Source of the DNA: Hominimerdicola alba 8
GTDB lineage: Bacteria; Bacillota; Clostridia; Oscillospirales; Ruminococcaceae
Assembly (NCBI RefSeq): GCF_000178155.2
Contig: NZ_ADKM02000130.1
Span: 161,162-225,161 of the forward strand
Direction: 5' to 3'
Length of the DNA stretch: 64,000 bases
Shown: positions 57,426 through 64,000 of the stretch, piece by piece
Numbering within the stretch: position 1 is the first letter of the stretch
How the letters are laid out: every line of letters begins with the position of its first letter
Made by a program: the position numbers and the translations under genes
Notes under the pieces: generated by a model
Database searches by the model: none
What the model was told of the DNA's origin: nothing
The model's input: only the letters and a program-made list of their open reading frames with translations

Positions 57426-58049
57426 TTATGCTTCGGCTCTCTTAGCGGGAGTGCTTATCAGCCTTGCCTTTGTCAGCGCACCTGCCACAGCAGATGTGAT
57501 GACTGTCGAGCTTACCCACTCGATCACAACATTGACTGTTACTACCGCGATGATGAAGAGAATAAGGTTCTTTTCGCCCTTCATGTCCTTGACATAATCT
57601 GAATTTCCGAAAAGTCCCACCAGACTGCTCATAAAGAAAACAGTGTTCAGGAATGCAACAGAGAAGCCTGTCAGCGCACCGCCCACAGGTGAAGGTACTC
57701 TCAGTGTTTTCACCAGTTTAGCTACCATGCCTGCGCAGAAGCCCACCAGAATTCTCGGCACTAAGCAAAGAGCCGCAACTTTGAACGCGCTGATAGATGT
57801 GAGCGCTACCATCGTGAGATCGGGCTGAGTGAAAGCCATTATCGCGCTTGTGATACCGAATGAAAGACCTGCCAGTGTGCCGCCCACAGGTCCCAGAGCG
57901 TAGGCTGCTATCGCCACAGGGATAGTGATAAGTGCTACCGAAAGGGTACCTGTCTTGACATAACCTATCGGGGTGAGCCCCATTATGAAGATGATGGCTG
58001 TCATAACGCCCATGAGCACCAGGTCTTTGGTCTTGCTGTTTCTTGTCAT
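57426..58049 (-). CDS. ECF transporter S component
   Basis: A 207-residue membrane protein with about six hydrophobic segments. The N-terminal KDLVLMGVMTAIIFIMGL carries the Ala-rich helix that binds the ECF-T subunit, and ALGPVGGTLAGLSFG is typical of the family. It would bind a vitamin or related small molecule and use a shared ECF-A/A'/T module, which is not in the window. The substrate is not certain. GGAGGAAACGAAT precedes the ATG. A TATAAT is at 58134-58139 (minus) without a good -35. Confidence 0.85.
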   Translation of the reverse strand: MTRNSKTKDLVLMGVMTAIIFIMGLTPIGYVKTGTLSVALITIPVAIAAYALGPVGGTLAGLSFGITSAIMAFTQPDLTMVALTSISAFKVAALCLVPRILVGFCAGMVAKLVKTLRVPSPVGGALTGFSVAFLNTVFFMSSLVGLFGNSDYVKDMKGEKNLILFIIAVVTVNVVIEWVSSTVITSAVAGALTKARLISTPAKRAEA

Positions 58050-58320
58050 ATTCGTTTCCTCCTTGTTAATATCCCGCTATGGTGGGCGGGTACATTACAA
58101 ACGGGCGGGGGCTTTTTCCCCTCTGCCGAAGATATTATAGCACATTCTTCTGAAAATTGCTATATTTTTTTGCACATTATTATTCACGAACTTTGCGTTT
58201 CCCCGTGACTTTCGCTTGTGCAGAGTGCATATTTCGCTTTTGTGTGAAAAACTCTGTGAAAATGGTTTCAAATTCTACCAATAGTTTATGATGTTTATGC
58301 AATAAATTTGGTGAAAGTGC

Positions 58321-58349
58321 TTGAAATTTTGCGAAAAGTATGGTATGAT
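58321..58349 (+). promoter_or_regulatory. Candidate sigma-A promoter upstream of the GH43 gene
   Basis: TTGAAA (58321-58326) and TATGAT (58344-58349) with 17 bases between. The next gene is 640 bases away with several repeats between, so either the leader is long or this serves an unseen RNA. Gap 58050-58990 holds only this and the repeats listed. Confidence 0.5.
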
Positions 58350-58526
58350 TAATGTGCAGAGATAATGTGTGTTATTGGTTAGAAAAAATAATATTTTTAT
58401 ATCTGACTGTATTTTCAGCAGACCCTTAAATGGCGCTGTCAATTTTTCAGCGCGTCCGTGAGATAGCCGACGGTCATATAGCGCTTTTTTGTGGTTTGCT
58501 AAAGAGATGACCATGTTATCATACTC

Positions 58527-58684
58527 GGTCATCCTGCTGATACACTGTGCCAAACAGCATTTTAGCAGGCATTAACAATAGTTGTCGGTTTTCTTTCCCC
58601 GCCGCAGATGGTGGAAAGAAAACATCTCAATAATTGTTCCTTATCATACCTCTATTCTTAGTGGTGTCATAAAGGAGTGACCAT
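58527..58684 (-). repeat. Family B element, long form, reverse
   Basis: GGTCATCCTGCTGATACAC at the left, a CCCCGCCGCAGATGG hairpin core flanked by TTTTCTTT and AAAGAAAA, and GTGGTGTCATAAAGGAGTGA at the right, which is the left end of family B in reverse. A further end fragment is at 58494-58514. Confidence 0.65.
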
Positions 58685-58692
58685 ATTTTTAT

Positions 58693-58906
58693 ATGACTAT
58701 CCCTTTAGCACAACAACTATAGCAATCCAACTATTTAAATTCACAAAATCCGGTCGCAAAAGCTGGGATTTATGGGTTTTGTGACTGGATTTTGTCTGAA
58801 TTTTAAGGCGGATCGCTATAAAAATGCGGTGAACAAAAGGATATACGCCAAGAACCTTAAGTTCTGTATAGCCGCTGTTTTTGTGGTGTGTCAGCGGGAT
58901 AACCAC
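58693..58906 (+). repeat. Family B element interrupted by a family A element
   Basis: Left end ATGACTATCCC, right end GGGATAACCAC. The decamer ATATTTTTAT is present on both sides without mismatch (58683-58692 and 58907-58916). A family A copy (58720-58818) splits it at AACTA/AAAATGC, where the 3459 and 55205 copies read AACTAAAAATGC. Confidence 0.9.
58720..58818 (-). repeat. Family A 99-base palindromic MITE, copy A5, nested
   Basis: 99 bases, reverse orientation, TA on both sides (58718-58719, 58819-58820). Comparison with intact family B copies shows that TA was duplicated on insertion. Confidence 0.95.
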
Positions 58907-58990
58907 ATATTTTTATATGATGTTCCTGCCGCACCGACTGCGGGCAAGGTGCATCAGCGAGATGAACTTATTTATAGGAGGAATTGTTCT

Positions 58991-60319
58991 ATGCCAAATC
59001 CGATATTACCGCTGTGGGAATACATACCCGATGCCGAGCCGAGAGTTTTCGGGGACAGAGTCTATCTGTACGGTTCGCATGACAGGGCGGGCTGTGACAT
59101 GTTCTGTGACTACAAGCTGAAAGTGTGGAGCGCACCGCTCGATGACCTCAATAACTGGGTTTGTCACGGCGACAGTTTCCGCACAAAAGACGGTGGTGAA
59201 CGCCCCGCAGATACTCCCTGGACGAGGAGCGAGTGCTATGCCCCCGATGTCATAGAAAAGGACGGCAAGTATTACCTTTATGCCTATATTGTAGGCTCTA
59301 AGGGCGCGGTGGGTGTTTCTGACAAGCCTGAGGGTCCTTTTGAACTGCTGGGTCAGTATATTTACGGTGAGGGTGAAAAAGTTGGTGATGACGGCATTTT
59401 CAACGATGCCGGCGTGCTGGTTGACGATGACGGAAAGGTCTATGTGTACTACGGTTTCACTGAGTCTAATATGAACGAGATAGACCCCGCTGATATGCAC
59501 ACCGTTGTTCCGAACAGCTACATGCGCCCCGTTATACCCGATGATGAGAGCGTCCCCGAAGAACAGCGTTTCTTTGAAGCAAGTTCTCCCAGAAAGATAA
59601 ATGGCAGATATTACCTGATATACTCGCCCTGCAAGGGAAGCAGGCTTGCTTATGCTACAGCCGATTCGCCGCGAGGTCCTTTCACCTACAGGGGCTACAT
59701 AATCGACAACAGCGTTGATTATCCCGGCGGCAACGACCACGGTTCGGTGGCGAATATAAACGGGCAGTGGTACATCTTCTATCACCGCATGACCAACAAC
59801 ACGATAATGTCGCGGCGGGCATGTGTCGAGAAGATAGAGATACTCGAAGACGGAACTATACCCACAGTCGAGATGACCTCGCTGGGCTTTGAGGACTCGC
59901 TGGACCCATACAAGCCCACACCTGCGGAGATAGCCTGCGTCCTGAAAGGCGGCTGTTATATCACCGAAAAGGATGTTTTCACAAGGGTGATAACCAATAT
60001 AAAGGATGGTGCGGTGTTTGGGTACAAGTACTTTGATTTCGGGGAGGATTTTACGGGCGACAGCCTGACGCTTGCGATGAAAGTTCGTGGAATGGGTGCT
60101 GACTGCAAGGTGAAGGTGATGCTTGATGCCGAAGACGGCGAAGAGATAGGCGAACTGACAGTCGGCAGGGCAGACGGGGTCTATACCTGCAAGGTCAAGA
60201 ACGTGACAGGAAGACATGCGCTGTATTTCAAGCCCTATCACGGCGTTGAGGGCTGGATAAAGCCGAGTTTTGACGAGAAGTGCCTGTTTGAAGCGGAGAG
60301 TTTTGTTATAATGAAATAG
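58991..60319 (+). CDS. GH43 family glycosidase, second copy
   Basis: A 442-residue intracellular GH43 enzyme like the one at 26865: NPILPLWEYIPDAEPRVF with GDRVYLYGSHD at the start, CYAPDVIEK in the middle and FFEASSPRK with the general acid Glu. The C-terminal beta domain (about 320-442) is kept. The two proteins differ too much to be a recent duplication, so their substrates may differ. AGGAGGAATTGTTCT precedes the ATG. A longer frame from 58772 would run out of repeat DNA and is rejected. Confidence 0.92.
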   Translation: MPNPILPLWEYIPDAEPRVFGDRVYLYGSHDRAGCDMFCDYKLKVWSAPLDDLNNWVCHGDSFRTKDGGERPADTPWTRSECYAPDVIEKDGKYYLYAYIVGSKGAVGVSDKPEGPFELLGQYIYGEGEKVGDDGIFNDAGVLVDDDGKVYVYYGFTESNMNEIDPADMHTVVPNSYMRPVIPDDESVPEEQRFFEASSPRKINGRYYLIYSPCKGSRLAYATADSPRGPFTYRGYIIDNSVDYPGGNDHGSVANINGQWYIFYHRMTNNTIMSRRACVEKIEILEDGTIPTVEMTSLGFEDSLDPYKPTPAEIACVLKGGCYITEKDVFTRVITNIKDGAVFGYKYFDFGEDFTGDSLTLAMKVRGMGADCKVKVMLDAEDGEEIGELTVGRADGVYTCKVKNVTGRHALYFKPYHGVEGWIKPSFDEKCLFEAESFVIMK

Positions 60320-60857
60320 CACCGATGCGGTGTGAAAAATACCGCGCGGGCATTAAGCTGAACGCCGAGAACTGCGGGGGACAGGGTGTTTCCCGAAGAT
60401 CAAGAACTGATAGAATGGCGAGTTCACAATGGGTGTGTTACATCTCGGAAGCAGGAGATGTAAGCGTATCGCGAAGCCTGCCTGTTAGGGTGAAGACGGC
60501 GTGCGATATGGAGACGAATGTGGTGAAGCCGTTTCTGAAGATTGGAGATCGGACGGCATTTAAAATAGCGTACCGCGTAGTGGTTTGAATGTGTGAAGCG
60601 GCTTTTTGTGCGGGTAAGAATTGTGTGCGACAGGCGGCAGAATGGGGGCTGTTCCCCCGTAAGGAATAATCAGATCAAAGCTATAAAAGCATGCCGAAGA
60701 GCGAGAATTTTTTGTGCTTTTTGGTTTGGTGCGAACGGCGCGGTCTTATGGTGCAGATCGAGTGCGAAGCCAAAGTCGGAATAGGCGCAAAAAGGTTCGC
60801 ACATGCCGATAAAGCCGCGCGGAGTATGTCTTTTTTCATTTAGAATAGGAGGATATT
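60320..60857. other. 538-base region without a recognised gene
   Basis: The plus strand is G-rich. A frame of 87 codons at 60325-60588 has no ribosome site or family. There are segments such as GGAAGCAGGAGATGTAAGCG and GGTGAAGACGG that look like structured RNA or intron debris, but no domain V or other diagnostic hairpin is seen. AGGAGGATATT before 60858 belongs to the next gene. Confidence 0.4.
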
Positions 60858-62276
60858 ATGGACATAAGGAAAATAATGGCGCTTTGTGCGGGTTTGATAA
60901 TGACAGCGGCGGCTGCGGGCTGCGGCGGGAGCGGTGACGGTGAGGGAGCGGCTTCTAAGGCGGCTGACGACAGCTTTGAGGCTACCGAGAATGTGGAGGT
61001 GGCAGTGACCGATAAGGTAGATGCCATTCCCGAAGGTGCGGAGAATACGCTGGTGTATCTGGGCGTTTCCGACCTTAATCCAACAAGGGCGAACCCCGAA
61101 AAGTCCACCGAACTGACCTTGTTCGAGGAAAAGGGCGGTGCGATCGAGTGGCAGCAGACGACTTATTTTGAGAGGTTCGACAAGCTGGCTACGGCTCTGC
61201 TTTCAAAGCAGGATATACCCGATATGACCAACTATGAGTGGCTGAGTTTCCCCGCGCATGTCTGCAACGAGATGCACCAGCCCATCGACCCGATAGTTGA
61301 TTTCACCGACCCTCTCTGGGCTGATGTGGCTGACGATGCGGAACAGTATTCGCTGGCAGGCAAGCATTATGTAGCACCGCTGAGGTATGAGGCCTCGTCT
61401 ATGATGTGCTATAACCACGAATATATCGAGAATGAGGGTCTTGATGACCCGTATGAGATGTATCTCGAAGGGGAATGGAACTGGGACAGCTGGCAGAAGA
61501 TAATGAAGGAGTATGTTGACGGCGGCGATGAGAGATACGGCATCAACGGATTTTTCAGACAGCACATAACTCAGCAGACGGGCAAGACGCTGGTAAATTA
61601 CAATATGGAAACCAACGAGTTCTCATCAAATCTCAACGACCCCGACATTGAAGCGGCGCAGAAGATGCTCTACGAACTGCAAAAGAGCAATATGATACTG
61701 AACGGCTGGATAGGCGGTGCGAGAGATGCTTTCAATCAGGGGTGTCTGTTCTATGCGATGGGTGACTGGGCGTACTCTGGCAACAATTCGCCCACCGATG
61801 AGGACGACTGGCGGATAGTTCCTATGCCTGAATATCCCAAAAACCCGCAGAAGATAACCACATCTGACATGAAAGCATTCATGTGGGTCATGGGCAGTGA
61901 GAAAAACGATGCAATGAAATGCTGGCTCGACTGCTGTCGTGTCACATATACCGACCCTGAATATCAGGAAACGAACAAGCTGAAATTCATGGAGAACAAC
62001 CCAAACTGGACTGACGAGATGTATCAGGTAAAGATGGACGCTGTGAGCGATGACAGGTACATGATATATGATTACTGCTTCGGTCTTTCGGCGGCTACGG
62101 GCGATCCCAACAGCTTTGACGGCAACAGCTGTCTGACCGATGTGCTGTACAATCACGCTTCAGAAGAGGACGAAGAGGGCGGTCAAAGCACATGGGCGCA
62201 GGTGAGAGAGAAGTATTCCGCGACCATAGACTCTGAGATAAAGGAAGTAAACGAGAGAGTCAAGGCGGTAAAGTGA
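60858..62276 (+). CDS. ABC-type sugar-binding lipoprotein
   Basis: A 472-residue extracellular solute-binding protein of the family 1 type. The lipoprotein signal ends at TAAAAGC (Cys22), followed by a Ser/Gly/Glu linker. The mature part has a typical LYVGWSDLNP-like start (VYLGVSDLNP) and NWDSWQKIMKEY with aromatic residues that could stack on sugars. It would capture oligosaccharides for an ABC importer, whose permeases are not in the window. GGAGGATATT precedes the ATG. The next gene encodes a surface cellulase. The 149-base spacer between them shows nothing. Confidence 0.85.
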   Translation: MDIRKIMALCAGLIMTAAAAGCGGSGDGEGAASKAADDSFEATENVEVAVTDKVDAIPEGAENTLVYLGVSDLNPTRANPEKSTELTLFEEKGGAIEWQQTTYFERFDKLATALLSKQDIPDMTNYEWLSFPAHVCNEMHQPIDPIVDFTDPLWADVADDAEQYSLAGKHYVAPLRYEASSMMCYNHEYIENEGLDDPYEMYLEGEWNWDSWQKIMKEYVDGGDERYGINGFFRQHITQQTGKTLVNYNMETNEFSSNLNDPDIEAAQKMLYELQKSNMILNGWIGGARDAFNQGCLFYAMGDWAYSGNNSPTDEDDWRIVPMPEYPKNPQKITTSDMKAFMWVMGSEKNDAMKCWLDCCRVTYTDPEYQETNKLKFMENNPNWTDEMYQVKMDAVSDDRYMIYDYCFGLSAATGDPNSFDGNSCLTDVLYNHASEEDEEGGQSTWAQVREKYSATIDSEIKEVNERVKAVK

Positions 62277-62425
62277 CAGTCTGACGGTCGGGACAGGTGA
62301 AGTCTGCGGGCGGGTGGGCGGGCAAGCTGTCCGTCTGAGGGCGCAGCGGCGCAGTATAACAGTACCCGCAGGTATGACCGACCGCAGGCAGTCAGTCGGC
62401 GCTTTGGCGCAGTAAGGAGTTAGCT

Positions 62426-63694
62426 ATGAAAATCAAAAGGATATTGGCGGCGGTCTTTGCGGGTGTGATGTGCGTGGGTCTGCTGGGCGGCTGTGCAGGT
62501 CAGGGGAAGACTGCTGAAAGCAAGGCGGCTGAGGAAAGTTCGGCTGAGGAACGGTCTGCCAAAAAGCACCCGACAGGTGAGATGCGCGGACTTTCGGCGC
62601 GGGCTTATGCCGATGAGATGGGTATAGGTGAAAATCTCGGCAACACCTTTGAGGCGTACTGGTCAAGCACTTCAAACAAGACCACAGGGGCTTCGACTAT
62701 AGGGGCAGATACTCCCCTTGATTATGAGAAGTGCTGGGGCGCGGTCGAAACCACCAAAGAGTGTATAGACGGCATGAGAGCAGCAGGTTTTTCGACTGTC
62801 AGGATACCCGTTTACTGGGGAAATATGATGGCTGATGACGGTAAGTATGAGATAAATGCCGACTACATCGACAGGGTGGCAGAAGTCGCTGACCGGGTGC
62901 TGGAGGACGGCATGTATGCGGTAATAAACATACACCACTTTGACGAATACATCATCAAGCACAAGACTAAGGAGGAAGCACTGGAGATAACAGGTATCCT
63001 CTGGAAACAGATAGCAGAATATTTCAAGGACTATCCCGACTATCTGGTGTTTGAGGGTTTCAATGAAAATCTGGGCAGCCATCAGATGGAGTTTGACGGT
63101 CAGGGCAAGGAAAAAGGCGATGCCGTCACACTGACCGAAGAGGAAACTTATGCTTATGTCAATGAGATGAACCAGAAGTTTGTGGACACTGTAAGGGCGA
63201 CGGGCGGCAACAATGCCGAACGTGTTCTGATAGCTTCGGGGTACTGGACGAACATCGACAACACCACTAAGGACAGCTTTGTGATGCCCGCAGATACGGC
63301 AGAGGACAAGCTGATGGTATCGGTGCATTACATCGACAATGCCATGTACTGGTCAAGAAACGTGGGCGGCAAAAAGTGGAAGGACTACACCGAGTCGCAG
63401 TGCGAACTGCTGAAAGCGGCGTTCATCGACAAGGGCATACCTGTATTTCTGGGCGAGCAGACTTCGATATATGAAGATGACAAGATAGTGCGCGGTGCGG
63501 AGATAACCGAGAGTTCGGAGCTGATGAAGTATGAGATGCAGAAAGCGCTTGATTACGGTTTTGTGCCTGTGCTGTGGGACGTGAACGACAACTTCTATTC
63601 GCGGACTGAGTGCAGGATAAAGTCTGACAGTGATGCGGCTGTCATAAAAGAACTGGCTGAGAATGACAAGTCTGAGATATCAAAGGCGGCTTGA
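62426..63694 (+). CDS. GH5 endoglucanase-type lipoprotein
   Basis: A 422-residue enzyme with a lipoprotein signal (Cys23 in LLGGC), a Lys/Glu/Ser linker to about residue 50 and a GH5 TIM barrel. Landmarks are GIGENLGNTFEAYW, TVRIPVYWG, VINIHH, FEGFNENLG (acid/base Glu214) and PVFLGEQTS (nucleophile Glu344). It would cut beta-1,4-glucan or related chains at the cell surface and hand products to a binding protein. No dockerin or CBM is present. AAGGAGTTAGCT precedes the ATG. Confidence 0.93.
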   Translation: MKIKRILAAVFAGVMCVGLLGGCAGQGKTAESKAAEESSAEERSAKKHPTGEMRGLSARAYADEMGIGENLGNTFEAYWSSTSNKTTGASTIGADTPLDYEKCWGAVETTKECIDGMRAAGFSTVRIPVYWGNMMADDGKYEINADYIDRVAEVADRVLEDGMYAVINIHHFDEYIIKHKTKEEALEITGILWKQIAEYFKDYPDYLVFEGFNENLGSHQMEFDGQGKEKGDAVTLTEEETYAYVNEMNQKFVDTVRATGGNNAERVLIASGYWTNIDNTTKDSFVMPADTAEDKLMVSVHYIDNAMYWSRNVGGKKWKDYTESQCELLKAAFIDKGIPVFLGEQTSIYEDDKIVRGAEITESSELMKYEMQKALDYGFVPVLWDVNDNFYSRTECRIKSDSDAAVIKELAENDKSEISKAA

Positions 63695-63827
63695 AAAGTA
63701 TCGCTGACGGACGGTAAAAAATGAGCGGTCATCTCTTTGGGACAGGATATCTTTTGAGCGCGGCAGGCGCGGGAAGATATGCGCATATGTTAAAGTGCTG
63801 TTTGCCGCGGCGGTGCGATAAAAAAAT

Positions 63828-63990
63828 ATGACTATCCATTTAGCACACCACTGCAAAATACCTTTATCAATGAGGAAATACTGAGTTGATGTTATCTTTC
63901 CCCCGCCGCAGGCGGGGGAAAGATAACATCCAACTGTATTCAATTCCCGATATAACATCGTATATTTTGGTGTGTCAGCGGGATAATCAC
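63828..63990 (+). repeat. Family B element, long form, 163 bases
   Basis: Ends are ATGACTATCC and GGATAATCAC. The core is a near-perfect palindrome with 20-base arms, GATGTTATCTTTCCCCCGCC around GCA. The decamer ATAAAAAAAT occurs on both sides (63818-63827 and 63991-64000), consistent with a 10-base target duplication; it reaches the window edge. Confidence 0.9.
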
Positions 63991-64000
63991 ATAAAAAAAT

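Noticed and set aside
59006..60322. 438-codon antisense frame opposite the second GH43
   Set aside because: The plus-strand GH43 frame has all catalytic motifs; the antisense one has none.
60325..60588. Plus-strand frame of 87 codons after GH43
   Set aside because: No ribosome site, no family, and it starts within bases of the GH43 stop in unusual sequence.

Overview
The window looks like chromosomal DNA of a ruminal or gut cellulolytic Bacillota, most likely a Ruminococcus close to R. albus. The grounds are a secreted beta-helix protein with a C-terminal type I dockerin, a GH3 enzyme with permuted domain order (an arrangement known from R. albus and Butyrivibrio), GH43 and GH5 enzymes, strong GGAGG ribosome binding sites, and many textbook sigma-A promoters (TTGACA, 17 bases, TATAAT). 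Genus is inference; no 16S rRNA or tRNA gene was seen.

Layout. 1-18.2 kb, almost all on the minus strand: pyrimidine synthesis genes (pyrD partial, pyrK, pyrF, pyrC) interspersed with a GNAT acetyltransferase, an alpha/beta hydrolase, a lone HpcH/HpaI-like C-C bond lyase, the permuted GH3 beta-glucosidase, a voltage-gated K+ channel, ilvD, small membrane proteins, a 20-residue-repeat protein, a ROK glucokinase and manA. 18.7-28.3 kb, plus strand: two small exported proteins, a flavin reductase with two rubredoxin domains, three small genes (two zinc-ribbon proteins and a DUF4177-like protein), a RAYT transposase, then a xylan-type sugar set (xylulokinase, HAD phosphatase, carboxylesterase, GH43). 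28.3-30.1 kb: phosphoglucomutase (minus). 30.4-48.4 kb, plus strand: lysophospholipase-like hydrolase, comM, rpoB, rpoC, rpsL, rpsG, fusA, tuf and a TetM-like GTPase fused to a YacP/Rae1-type nuclease domain. 48.7-54.9 kb, minus strand: the dockerin protein, a sirtuin with a membrane glycosyltransferase, and an AraC regulator. 55.6-64 kb: a DRE-TIM aldolase, an ECF S component, a second GH43, a sugar-binding lipoprotein and a GH5 cellulase lipoprotein.

How it works together. The core is growth machinery (transcription, translation elongation, pyrimidine and branched-chain amino acid synthesis) with plant-polysaccharide use beside it. Outside the cell: the dockerin protein and surface GH5. At the membrane: a solute-binding lipoprotein, whose permease is not in the window. 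Inside the cell: two GH43 enzymes, GH3, esterase, xylulokinase, glucokinase, mannose-6-phosphate isomerase and phosphoglucomutase, which feed sugars into glycolysis and the pentose phosphate pathway.

The least expected content is intergenic. Five copies of an exactly 99-base palindromic element (family A here) are flanked by TA. A second MITE-like family (family B here, usually 124 bases or a longer form of about 150-163 bases) is flanked by 10-base direct repeats in its best copies. One family A copy is nested inside a family B copy, and sibling B copies serve as the empty site. Other unusual points are the RAYT gene carrying two inverted copies of a REP-like palindrome inside its own reading frame, the GTPase-nuclease fusion with a probable nonsense codon near its end, and an 87-residue acidic tail on RpoB.
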